Positions 1-5,928 are shown, counted from the first letter of the stretch. The stretch: DNA of 8,100 bases from Chloroflexota bacterium (GCA_003353825.1 PIVW01000264.1:1-8100); one strand, 5' to 3'. The notes: a model not told the origin generated them from the sequence alone. Numbers and translations: made by a program.

Positions 1-1516
1 AACAGATATCGATATTCTGCCGCGCTACCGTCCATAACGACTGACAGCCCTGCATCAGACTCCAGTCGCCAGTCAATACGACAATCTTGCGCTTGGGTGC
101 AGCAACCCCACAGCCAATCCCCAGAGGAACTCCGCCGCCAATGGCGCCGCCACAAGCCCCTATCATCAGTGTGTGCGGTGCAGCAGCATCTAACTCATCG
201 TGCAGTGGGTAACCTTCGTAATAAGACTCGTCAATAAGAACGGCATCTTTGGGCAGTGATCGCACGATAGATTGAATGATGGAATTACCGTTCAATGCAC
301 CCTTGGGGGCATCGGGAACCACACGCTTGTTTAGAAGCTTAGGCTTGTCGGCAACACCCACCGCTTTGGCCAGATCTTCAAGGGCTGCAACAACATCGGA
401 ATCTTGGGGAGCCAATGTCTTGATATGCATATCGTCTGGTATGCAGGTAAACGGCATGCTCTGATAAGAGAACGGTGGGCACGGAATGCGATGAGAGACC
501 AGTACAACCTGGTCAAATTCCGCAAACTCTTTCCGTGCTTCATTGGAGTTTATATTCACGCGCTTTACCTGAGGGCGACCTTCACCGTTATCAATCAGCT
601 TCAAGTTAATCCATTCGCGGTACAAGGTAGCACCGGTTTTATCGGCAATACGGGCGGCCAAATCTAAGCCCACCTCGTTCATGGAATTGCCTCCCAAAAT
701 AAAGGCGGTTTTCTTACCCGCTTTCAGTGAGTCGGCAATATCCTTGATAGTATACTCATCAACACGTGTCTTTTTGCCAGGCTCTGCTTTGGCCAACTGC
801 AGGCTTGTATCGCCCCAGACCGCGTTATTGGGACCATAAACAAAGGCAATCTTACCGTTTTCATGGTTGGCGGCCTGCACGGCCTGCACCGCTGCTTGAC
901 CCAGGTCATGGGAGGTAGCCGCTTCGTAGATCCAATCGGCAGCTATGACGGCCATTTGTGGTGAGCGCAATGCCATTCCGTGTTCGGGCTTATTGACTTC
1001 GAAATTACGGTGCACGCCACCGTCAAAGATAATCATGCTGGATCCAACCGCTTTGGCATTGTGCATATTGGCCAGGGAGTTGCACAAGCCGCTGCCTACG
1101 TGCAGCAAACCCAGAGCAGGCTTGTTGGCTAAGCGATAGTAACCATCGGCCGCACCAGTCACAGTATTTTCAAAAATACAGCTAACCACTCTCAGGTCGG
1201 AATAGCCGACCTCATCAACCACCTGCATTTCGGAGGTGCCTGGGGTAGAAAATACCACTTCAACTCCATTGTGAGTCAGGCTTCTGAAAAATGCGGCAGC
1301 GCCGTTCATTTGTTTTTCGGCATCAACCACATCACCTGTTTTCCTTTTCGTCGAATTTTCTCCTTCTCCACTATCGGAGGCAGCAGCGGCTGCTGATGTA
1401 CTGAGGGCTGTTACGGCTGTAGCGGCTACTGCGGTTGATGCAGCTAGAGCGGCAGCTCCCTTAATGACTTCTCGGCGGGTTACTTGAATTGAATCGTTAG
1501 TGGTATCGTCTGACAT
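1..1516 (-). CDS. Tat-exported ThDP-dependent enzyme, acetolactate synthase-like (partial, C-terminus off the left edge)
   Basis: I translated 505 open codons from ATG at 1516 to the window edge; no stop is reached, so the C-terminus is missing. The product belongs to the ThDP-dependent decarboxylase/carboligase superfamily (acetolactate synthase large subunit, benzoylformate decarboxylase). Residues 66-230 form the Pyr domain, with TPGTSEM at 91-97 and FENTVTGAADGYYRLA at 115-130, where E116 aligns with the catalytic glutamate that activates ThDP. The central domain spans roughly 240-390 and the PP domain begins near 410. The metal-binding motif at 483-486 reads GDWS instead of the usual GDGS; D484 is kept. 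The N-terminus carries a Tat signal, TRREVIKG at 13-20, followed by an Ala-rich hydrophobic stretch to about residue 46. A ribosome-binding site AGAGGAAG lies 8 bases upstream of the start. It is the last visible gene of the leftward set, 129 bases after the DUF3604 gene. Family is confident; the substrate is unknown. Confidence 0.9.
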   Translation of the reverse strand, partial: MSDDTTNDSIQVTRREVIKGAAALAASTAVAATAVTALSTSAAAAASDSGEGENSTKRKTGDVVDAEKQMNGAAAFFRSLTHNGVEVVFSTPGTSEMQVVDEVGYSDLRVVSCIFENTVTGAADGYYRLANKPALGLLHVGSGLCNSLANMHNAKAVGSSMIIFDGGVHRNFEVNKPEHGMALRSPQMAVIAADWIYEAATSHDLGQAAVQAVQAANHENGKIAFVYGPNNAVWGDTSLQLAKAEPGKKTRVDEYTIKDIADSLKAGKKTAFILGGNSMNEVGLDLAARIADKTGATLYREWINLKLIDNGEGRPQVKRVNINSNEARKEFAEFDQVVLVSHRIPCPPFSYQSMPFTCIPDDMHIKTLAPQDSDVVAALEDLAKAVGVADKPKLLNKRVVPDAPKGALNGNSIIQSIVRSLPKDAVLIDESYYEGYPLHDELDAAAPHTLMIGACGGAIGGGVPLGIGCGVAAPKRKIVVLTGDWSLMQGCQSLWTVARQNIDIC

Positions 1517-1524
1517 GTGGCTAT

Positions 1525-1532
1525 CTTCCTCT
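1525..1532 (-). promoter_or_regulatory. Ribosome-binding site of the ThDP enzyme gene
   Basis: The minus strand reads AGAGGAAG, 8 bases before the ATG at 1516. It supports the start that includes the Tat signal. The rest of the 129-base gap (1517-1645) is AT-rich, with a run of seven T on the minus strand near 1550 but no convincing hairpin before it. I see no clear terminator or promoter here. Confidence 0.6.
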
Positions 1533-1645
1533 GGACATCTATTAAAAAAATTTAGCAGTTCTGGTTGCCCGGCAAAGTTTCAATTTAAGTTGATAACAGG
1601 CTCAATTTACCGGGTCGGTTGTTTCAGTTTATTGATTTTTCGAAA

Positions 1646-3508
1646 TTATGGTGTGTACCAGATTGGCGAAGTGTAGGCGCGCTCCTGTAGAACCATGCGG
1701 GCCTCTTTGGGCATTTCCGAGCCGAGCCTCACAACATCATAAGCGGTCCATCGCGGCGTAGGGATTTCTAATACGCGTGCATAGTAAAAAGCATCAATTT
1801 TGGGATCAAATTCAGGATCAGTCCAGCCAGCGATCAGGGCGGCCTCACCAATAGTGTTGGTATAACTCGCCGTCTCCAGATTTACAGTTGACCCCACATC
1901 CGACGTCGCCTTGCCATCTATGATATCCCGGCCGTCGGATACTGCCACATCGTAGACGCGCTCATGCACTCCACCGTCGGTATCGAGCCAGCCCTTCACG
2001 ATCTGAACGCGATCGAGGTTGGCACCATCCGGGTCACGCAATGCAGCGATAAGGAAGGTTGGCTCTGTGCCTTCGGGCGCGTCGGAAAGGTCACCACCCA
2101 TGGGCACCCCTTTAGCGTAACCAATAGCCGCCATGTCTTTGCTGAAGGCGTCGATTTTTGCCAGCTCGAACCCGCCGAACAGTCGTACTCGCATGCGCGG
2201 TCCGGTGGTTGCGTAGACTTCTTTGCGTTTCATGGCATCCCATAAAGCAGCTCGGGTATTCTCGGTTGCCCATACAGCGGCGAGACCCGACATCGACGTC
2301 TCCCACTCAAGCAAATCGGTCACACGGCCAGGAACGCCTTCGGCCATGATTTTCTGCCAGCGATCTTTGCTGGGTGTGGCGACAGCGTATTTACCGAGAT
2401 AGTTGTCCTCTTCAGCATTCGAGAAGCTGGTGTGCGAATCGGTTGATCCTATCATGCCGAATTTGAACGGATTCACGCCGAGCTTCTGCTCCATTGCCAA
2501 TCCGTTTTTCAACGCCGGGCGCGCATATTCAAACGGCTTTATCTCGGGCGTGCTCTCTTTCAACATGGCGAGATTTGCCCTGTCCCAGGATTCAAAATCG
2601 GCAAAGGCATCATCAGGGGAAACGACAGGATGGGTCTCGCTGTCACCTTTCATCTGTGTCACTTCGTAAAGCGGTTCCCAGCGCATCCGGCGCTCTGCAT
2701 ATTCGCGGGTCATCGGGTCGCCCGCAAAGGTTTGCAGAGCAAACAAGCGGCCATTTGACAGATTTGCATTGTGCGGGATGGCAAGGACCTGGCCACCTGT
2801 CTTTTCTTCGTAGCCTTCCAGATAATCCCACAGGTCTTCCGGGTTGGTGCTATCAAAGGAGCTGAACGGAACCACCTGGCTGGTTTTTTCGGCTCCGTCA
2901 CGAAAAACCACAACCCGGTGAAGATTGTCCCCATCCGGGAAAGGGCTGTATTCATAGCCAATAATTGCAGTGAATTTACCCGGGTCATTATGGGTTTCGG
3001 CAGCATCTATAATGTCCTTCCAGACGGATTGGGTAAACTCGGGACTCTCAATTCGGGGCTTATTCGATGTCACGTCAATGATGAATTCGCCGAATACCTC
3101 GCCCCATTTATCCTCGTCCATCAATTTGCCCCACTGGGCACCTGCTTCGGTAGCGCGCAAACTCTCATCGCCATTTGCGATGGCAGGCACGATGCCGAGA
3201 TATTCGGCGTGATCAGCCACCATCAGGAAATCAAGCGGGCGCGAAATGCGAACGGGCACGCCGTCATGACCCTCGATCTCCTCGCCCTTGGCAAATCGAT
3301 AAGCCCCATCAGGACCGATGTTTCGATTGCCGTCGCCATAGGAGTCAAGCGAGATATTGGTGTGCAGGTGAGTGTCCCCAAAGTAGACATTTTGTGGGAA
3401 ATCTCTGCCAACATAAGGAGAATATGGCTTGTCCGCCGCTGCAGCAATGTTGGTCACCGTCAACAGTAATGCCACGATGGTGGAAGCGGTGGGTAATATC
3501 TTAATCAT
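1646..3508 (-). CDS. Secreted DUF3604 protein with PHP-like metal-binding motifs
   Basis: This 620-residue protein matches the DUF3604 family (Pfam PF12228) in length and wording. A Sec signal peptide covers about residues 1-26 (hydrophobic core 11-23, cleavage likely after the Ala run 22-25 or at A25), so it probably acts in the periplasm. Histidine and acidic motifs spaced along the chain resemble the PHP/amidohydrolase type of metal site: GDTHLHT 44-50, ADHAEYLG 98-105, IGYEYS 183-188, PHNAN 245-249, KGDSETH 287-293 and GSTDSHT 354-360. The typical DUF3604 segment from TRAALWDAMKRKEVYATTGPR lies at 418-438 and a characteristic IWYTP ends the chain. AAGGAG lies 7 bases before the ATG. It follows an outer-membrane protein gene and precedes the exported ThDP enzyme. 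A hydrolase role is inferred from the motifs; the reaction is not established. Confidence 0.93.
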   Translation of the reverse strand: MIKILPTASTIVALLLTVTNIAAAADKPYSPYVGRDFPQNVYFGDTHLHTNISLDSYGDGNRNIGPDGAYRFAKGEEIEGHDGVPVRISRPLDFLMVADHAEYLGIVPAIANGDESLRATEAGAQWGKLMDEDKWGEVFGEFIIDVTSNKPRIESPEFTQSVWKDIIDAAETHNDPGKFTAIIGYEYSPFPDGDNLHRVVVFRDGAEKTSQVVPFSSFDSTNPEDLWDYLEGYEEKTGGQVLAIPHNANLSNGRLFALQTFAGDPMTREYAERRMRWEPLYEVTQMKGDSETHPVVSPDDAFADFESWDRANLAMLKESTPEIKPFEYARPALKNGLAMEQKLGVNPFKFGMIGSTDSHTSFSNAEEDNYLGKYAVATPSKDRWQKIMAEGVPGRVTDLLEWETSMSGLAAVWATENTRAALWDAMKRKEVYATTGPRMRVRLFGGFELAKIDAFSKDMAAIGYAKGVPMGGDLSDAPEGTEPTFLIAALRDPDGANLDRVQIVKGWLDTDGGVHERVYDVAVSDGRDIIDGKATSDVGSTVNLETASYTNTIGEAALIAGWTDPEFDPKIDAFYYARVLEIPTPRWTAYDVVRLGSEMPKEARMVLQERAYTSPIWYTP

Positions 3509-3515
3509 AATTATT

Positions 3516-3521
3516 CTCCTT
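3516..3521 (-). promoter_or_regulatory. Ribosome-binding site of the DUF3604 gene
   Basis: The minus strand reads AAGGAG, 7 bases before the ATG at 3508. It is among the strongest Shine-Dalgarno sequences in the leftward set, which suggests that this gene is well translated and fixes its start. Confidence 0.8.
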
Positions 3522-3583
3522 GATTAGGGGGGCAGATAAAGTTGGTAATTAAATGGGTGATCATTTTATTTCTTGTGGGTTGA

Positions 3584-3604
3584 TGGCGAAGACTGCCTTC
3601 GCCA
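3584..3604 (-). other. Intercistronic hairpin, 8-bp perfect stem
   Basis: TGGCGAAG at 3584-3591 pairs perfectly with CTTCGCCA at 3597-3604 around a 5-base loop. It begins 19 bases after the stop of the outer-membrane protein gene, in the 114-base gap before the DUF3604 gene. No T-run follows it on either strand, so it does not look like an intrinsic terminator. It may be an mRNA stability or processing element, or a dispersed palindromic repeat. Confidence 0.65.
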
Positions 3605-3622
3605 CAGTTGAATCTTTCATTC

Positions 3623-4519
3623 CTAGAGTTTCGGAAACAGCAATGTCATCTGCAGCCTGACGCCATAATCCGGTCCACCCGAAGGGGTTTCCGCATAGTA
3701 GCGATAGCCAACTAGAAACTGGGTCATTTGATCGCCTAATTTCACCAATTGAGCCGCCGTCACGTTAATGGGTACTGTCCACTCATCACCGCTGTCGGCC
3801 TCGTGGTTGTAGGTTGACTCGCTGTTCAGGCTGAAAGTGGTTTGTGTTTTCGTGGTGTAGGCGAGGAACGGCTGCAGGAAGGTGCTATTGACATCGTCAG
3901 CATCGTCGTCACCGGAGATATCCCACAAGTGGTTAGCCAGGAGACCGACAGTCCAGCCATTTTGCTGTTTCAAAACTAAGCCGGTCACGCCCGCGCTGGT
4001 TTTGTCCGAGGTGAGGCCATCGTCACCCGTGGGTAAACCGAACACCGGGCCCGCGCCCCAAACCAGCCCGCTCGCGGTCAGTTTCTTCGGCGAGAAGAAA
4101 AAACTCTGCAGGGTGTCACCCATACCGGTCTCATCGTTACCACCTTCGACGGGCGATTCGGCGTCGACGTAAAACGTTACGATCGTGCGCGAGATGAGGT
4201 TCCAGTCATCATTGAGCCCAATCGGAATAACCGGTTGCGTAACATAGGTTGAACGATCCGCATCTTCCGGGCCGATGTCGGTGTCCCAGTCAAGTTTGGT
4301 CGGCCAACTGACCAGGTTAGCAACCGGGTTTGACAACTGTTTCGCCAGACCGGCTGCAGAAGCATCTTCGGTTGGCTCAGCGACAACATCGGTTGGCTGG
4401 AGCAGGGTGAGGCAGCCGATCACAGCTATCAACCTGCATAAGAGGTGACCGTTCGATTCTTTTGGTTTCATTCCATGTTCCTTAGATAGTAAGTAGTCGT
4501 TCGATTCTTTACGTTTCAT
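3623..4519 (-). CDS. Outer-membrane protein, bacterial 'neuromedin U'/transporter type
   Basis: The sequence follows the family that databases label 'neuromedin U' or 'transporter' in Proteobacteria, predicted beta-barrels related to the Phenol_MetA_deg group. Shared wording includes NPVANLVSWP at 64-73, QPVIPIGLNDDWNLISRTI at 95-113, GMGDTLQSFFFSPKK at 132-146, WGAGPVFGLPTG at 154-165, NHLWDISGDDD at 196-206, TFLQPFLAYTTKT at 213-225 and a C-terminal LLFPKL. Two starts are possible. ATG at 4519 gives 298 residues; ATG at 4471 (residue 17) gives 282 residues and places the signal peptide at the true N-terminus. Each start has its own AAGGA 7 bases upstream because the start region is duplicated. 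The downstream start looks more like a normal secreted protein, since the upstream one adds 16 polar residues before the signal core. AVIGC at 32-36 resembles a lipobox, but a barrel fold argues against a lipoprotein. Cargo is unknown. Confidence 0.88.
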   Translation of the reverse strand: MKRKESNDYLLSKEHGMKPKESNGHLLCRLIAVIGCLTLLQPTDVVAEPTEDASAAGLAKQLSNPVANLVSWPTKLDWDTDIGPEDADRSTYVTQPVIPIGLNDDWNLISRTIVTFYVDAESPVEGGNDETGMGDTLQSFFFSPKKLTASGLVWGAGPVFGLPTGDDGLTSDKTSAGVTGLVLKQQNGWTVGLLANHLWDISGDDDADDVNSTFLQPFLAYTTKTQTTFSLNSESTYNHEADSGDEWTVPINVTAAQLVKLGDQMTQFLVGYRYYAETPSGGPDYGVRLQMTLLFPKL

Positions 4520-4531
4520 TTCATGTTCCTT
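4450..4531 (-). repeat. In-frame 48-base tandem duplication of ribosome-binding site plus start
   Basis: Positions 4450-4483 and 4498-4531 match at 31 of 34 bases, offset by exactly 48 bases (16 codons). Each copy contains, on the minus strand, AAGGAACATG, a usable ATG, and codons for MK-KESN. The result is the protein start MKRKESND followed 16 residues later by MKPKESNG. Weak similarity continues over the next few codons (DYLLS against GHLLC). Confidence 0.9.
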
Positions 4532-4536
4532 TGCGA

Positions 4537-4555
4537 CCCGGCGAGCAGAGCCGGG
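4537..4555 (-). other. Intercistronic GC hairpin
   Basis: CCCGGC at 4537-4542 pairs with GCCGGG at 4550-4555 around a 7-base loop. It lies in the 50-base gap between the two outer-membrane protein genes, just upstream of the duplicated ribosome-binding site. There is no U-tract, so it is more likely an mRNA processing or stability element than a terminator. A 6-bp stem could also arise by chance. Confidence 0.45.
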
Positions 4556-4569
4556 GATTGCATGGTCTT

Positions 4570-5331
4570 TTACCAGCGAAAAACAGCGCCGACTGCGGGC
4601 CCACTGAAACTGATGTTATCGATAAGCTCGTCACCGATATCCCATTCCAGATGCCGATACAGGAGCCCCACATTCGCCCACTCAGCATCGTAGACAATGC
4701 CTGCAGCAGCCTGCCAGGTGAAGTCAGAATCGCCGGTCCCGATGTCGCCGTAGAATCCAGCCGACCAATTATTCCCCAGGGCGTAATTACCCTTCATGCC
4801 TATAATGCCATCCCAGACGTACTCAGACTCAGAACCCTTTGCCGATAGGCCCGGAGCAATAGCAGAGAGGTCCACGGTGATATCTGTCTCAATGTCAAAG
4901 TAGCGAGCACCTGCGAGCATGTCGAGCTTCAATGGCCCTTCCGATAACAGGTTATACCCTCCGAGCAGATTGAAGACCGTGCCCGTCAGATCGACCTCCG
5001 TCTTTGCTTCTATATCGACAGGCAACGGACCATCGCTCACAGTGGTTCTATCGCTCGCACTAACATCGAGGTAGATCAGGTCCGTGAGCACCAGCCACTT
5101 GCCCTTGCGTGCTTCGAAGGCGCCCATGAAGCCAGTTTCGAGATTGTCGAAGATGTCGCTGAATGAGACATCAATACTATCACCGGCACCTGTCTCGCCA
5201 CCGATGTCCGCAGCCCACAGGTAAGTCTTAACAGCGAATTGCCAGTCATTGTCCGTTTCAGCCTGTAACGGAGCAGCTACGAGACTCAGAAGACTCGCGC
5301 AGAGTACCGCTATGAGGCTATTCCGAGTCAT
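4570..5331 (-). CDS. Outer-membrane beta-barrel-like protein, unnamed family
   Basis: A 253-residue protein with a Sec signal peptide at 1-24 (core LIAVLCASLLSLVAA, cleavage after LQA). The mature chain has short alternating amphipathic strands typical of an outer-membrane barrel: QFAVKTYLWAADIGG at 31-45, GKWLVLTDLIYLDVSA at 77-92, LTGTVFNLLGGYNLL at 115-129, LKLDMLAGARYFDIE at 134-148, NWSAGFYGDIG at 188-198 and ANVGLLYRHLEWDI at 219-232. It ends in FRW, an aromatic C-terminus that suits recognition by the barrel assembly machinery. The YLWAADIGGETG...DIFDNLETGFMGAFEARKGKW pattern is common in proteins annotated only as hypothetical outer-membrane proteins. No strong Shine-Dalgarno precedes the ATG at 5331. 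It lies 57 bases after the STAS gene and 50 before the next outer-membrane protein gene, so it is probably cotranscribed. Role unknown. Confidence 0.85.
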   Translation of the reverse strand: MTRNSLIAVLCASLLSLVAAPLQAETDNDWQFAVKTYLWAADIGGETGAGDSIDVSFSDIFDNLETGFMGAFEARKGKWLVLTDLIYLDVSASDRTTVSDGPLPVDIEAKTEVDLTGTVFNLLGGYNLLSEGPLKLDMLAGARYFDIETDITVDLSAIAPGLSAKGSESEYVWDGIIGMKGNYALGNNWSAGFYGDIGTGDSDFTWQAAAGIVYDAEWANVGLLYRHLEWDIGDELIDNISFSGPAVGAVFRW

Positions 5332-5388
5332 TCTGTTTTTAAAATAGTGCGCCGAGACATTTTTACCTGGCTGTCTTGATCGTCTTCT

Positions 5389-5688
5389 TTATTCATCGTC
5401 TTCCTTAATTATTTTAATATTTTTTAAACAGGCCTCATCCATATCAGACAGCTGGATTGACAGATAGGGGGATGCACCTTCCAGCCTCACGCCTGCGTGG
5501 GTCAATTGATGGAGTGCCTTCAATATGCTGTTGTCGGAGGACCTTAGACCGGACAGGTCAATCGTCAATGGTCCTTCTGTTTTTTCACAAACCGCAGCAA
5601 GCTCGCTTAAGGCCTCGTGGTTGAGGTCACCGTCGATGTGCATGCGTACGCCGCTATCGTCCTGCTCCCTGGTTATCTTAAATACCAT
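5389..5688 (-). CDS. Small stand-alone STAS-domain protein
   Basis: This 99-residue protein is a single STAS domain, the fold of anti-sigma-factor antagonists and of MlaB. The first strand and turn FKITREQDDSGVRMHIDGDL cover 3-22, the central strand PLTIDLSGL covers 40-48, the loop before helix 2 reads SSDNSILKAL at 50-59, and GVRLEGASPYLSIQL closes the fold at 66-80. In SpoIIAA-type antagonists the loop reads D-S-S-G with the first serine phosphorylated; here it reads D52-N53-S54-I55, so Asn sits at the usual acceptor position. No kinase, phosphatase or ABC transporter partner lies nearby. It is the first gene of the leftward set. The ATG at 5688 is needed to keep the first strand, yet no Shine-Dalgarno precedes it and the predicted sigma-54 transcript would begin only about 4 bases upstream. 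Its partner is unknown. Confidence 0.85.
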   Translation of the reverse strand: MVFKITREQDDSGVRMHIDGDLNHEALSELAAVCEKTEGPLTIDLSGLRSSDNSILKALHQLTHAGVRLEGASPYLSIQLSDMDEACLKNIKIIKEDDE

Positions 5689-5702
5689 AAGTTCATAGGT
5701 AG

Positions 5703-5718
5703 TGCAGAAATCGTGCCA
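5703..5718 (-). promoter_or_regulatory. Predicted sigma-54 (-24/-12) promoter of the leftward gene set
   Basis: The minus strand reads TGGCACGATTTCTGCA from 5718 to 5703. Against the sigma-54 consensus TGGCACG-N4-TTGCW it matches everywhere except one base (CTGCA for TTGCA). The invariant GG (5717-5716) and GC (5705-5704) have the correct spacing. The predicted transcription start is near 5692. It points into the STAS gene, and a sigma-54 activator is encoded divergently 216 bases away, which strengthens the call. Confidence 0.85.
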
Positions 5719-5807
5719 ACAATATAACTATCGGCTGGAAATGGCGTAACACTCTGTAATCACGTGCTTTTATACCTCCTCGAAACTAGCATCACAGCAG
5801 AGTTCTG

Positions 5808-5836
5808 TTGGCTCGAATCGTGATATATCGTATAAT
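5808..5836 (+). promoter_or_regulatory. Predicted sigma-70 promoter of the sigma-54 activator gene
   Basis: TTGGCT at 5808-5813 (4 of 6 to TTGACA) is followed by a 17-base spacer and a perfect TATAAT at 5831-5836. Transcription would start near 5843, giving a leader of about 90 bases before the GTG at 5934. One GATATATC dyad lies inside the spacer and a second lies at the predicted start site, so binding there should interfere with this promoter. Confidence 0.65.
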
Positions 5837-5872
5837 CGCTCGCGATATATCACGTATATATGGTATATCGTG
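5819..5872. promoter_or_regulatory. GATATATC dyad cluster: candidate operator and enhancer
   Basis: CGTGATATATCG at 5819-5830 is the exact inverse of CGATATATCACG at 5843-5854, across a 12-base spacer that holds the TATAAT box. Each arm is itself nearly palindromic around GATATATC (5822-5829 and 5844-5851, centres 22 bases apart, about two helical turns). A third related core, GGTATATC at 5862-5869, is followed by GTG and can pair back with CACG at 5851-5854. The cluster lies about 128-181 bases upstream of the predicted sigma-54 start, a normal enhancer distance. The bound protein is inferred to be the adjacent activator; another repressor is possible. Confidence 0.7.
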
Positions 5873-5922
5873 AGAAAATTAAGGTTTAATGGAGCGCTTA
5901 ACTCTGGACAACCAGTATTAGT

Positions 5923-5928
5923 AAGGAG
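5923..5928 (+). promoter_or_regulatory. Ribosome-binding site deciding a GTG start
   Basis: AAGGAG lies 5 bases before GTG at 5934. It makes the GTG, rather than a later ATG, the likely start of the sigma-54 activator, because no comparable site precedes an internal ATG near the N-terminus and the GAF domain begins almost at once. Confidence 0.8.

Noticed and set aside
404..667. Plus-strand open frames across 1-1140
   Set aside because: They lie antisense to the continuous 505-codon ThDP enzyme frame, which carries family motifs throughout.
1545..1580. Leftward sigma-54-like GG...GC pattern in front of the ThDP enzyme gene
   Set aside because: The spacing between GG and GC is one or two bases too long and the flanking bases do not fit TGGCAC or TTGC.
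1568..1615. CCCGG ... CCGGG pairing in the gap before the ThDP enzyme gene, as a terminator
   Set aside because: The arms are only five bases with a loop of nearly 40 bases, and the T-run lies too far away to act with it.
2771..3469. A 232-codon open frame on the plus strand inside the DUF3604 gene
   Set aside because: It lies wholly antisense to a well-supported 620-residue protein with conserved motifs, has no ribosome-binding site I can see, and its translation shows no recognisable family. It is a shadow of codon bias.
4403..4420. Lipobox-like AVIGC in the 'neuromedin U'-type protein
   Set aside because: The rest of the protein fits an outer-membrane barrel family with ordinary Sec signals, and the hydrophobic stretch continues past the Cys, so lipoprotein processing is not supported.
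5809..5824. Rightward sigma-54-like sequence TGGCTCG followed by GTGAT in front of the activator gene
   Set aside because: The -24 part is good, but the -12 element reads GA where GC is required at the proper spacing. The overlapping TTGGCT-17-TATAAT explains the region better.
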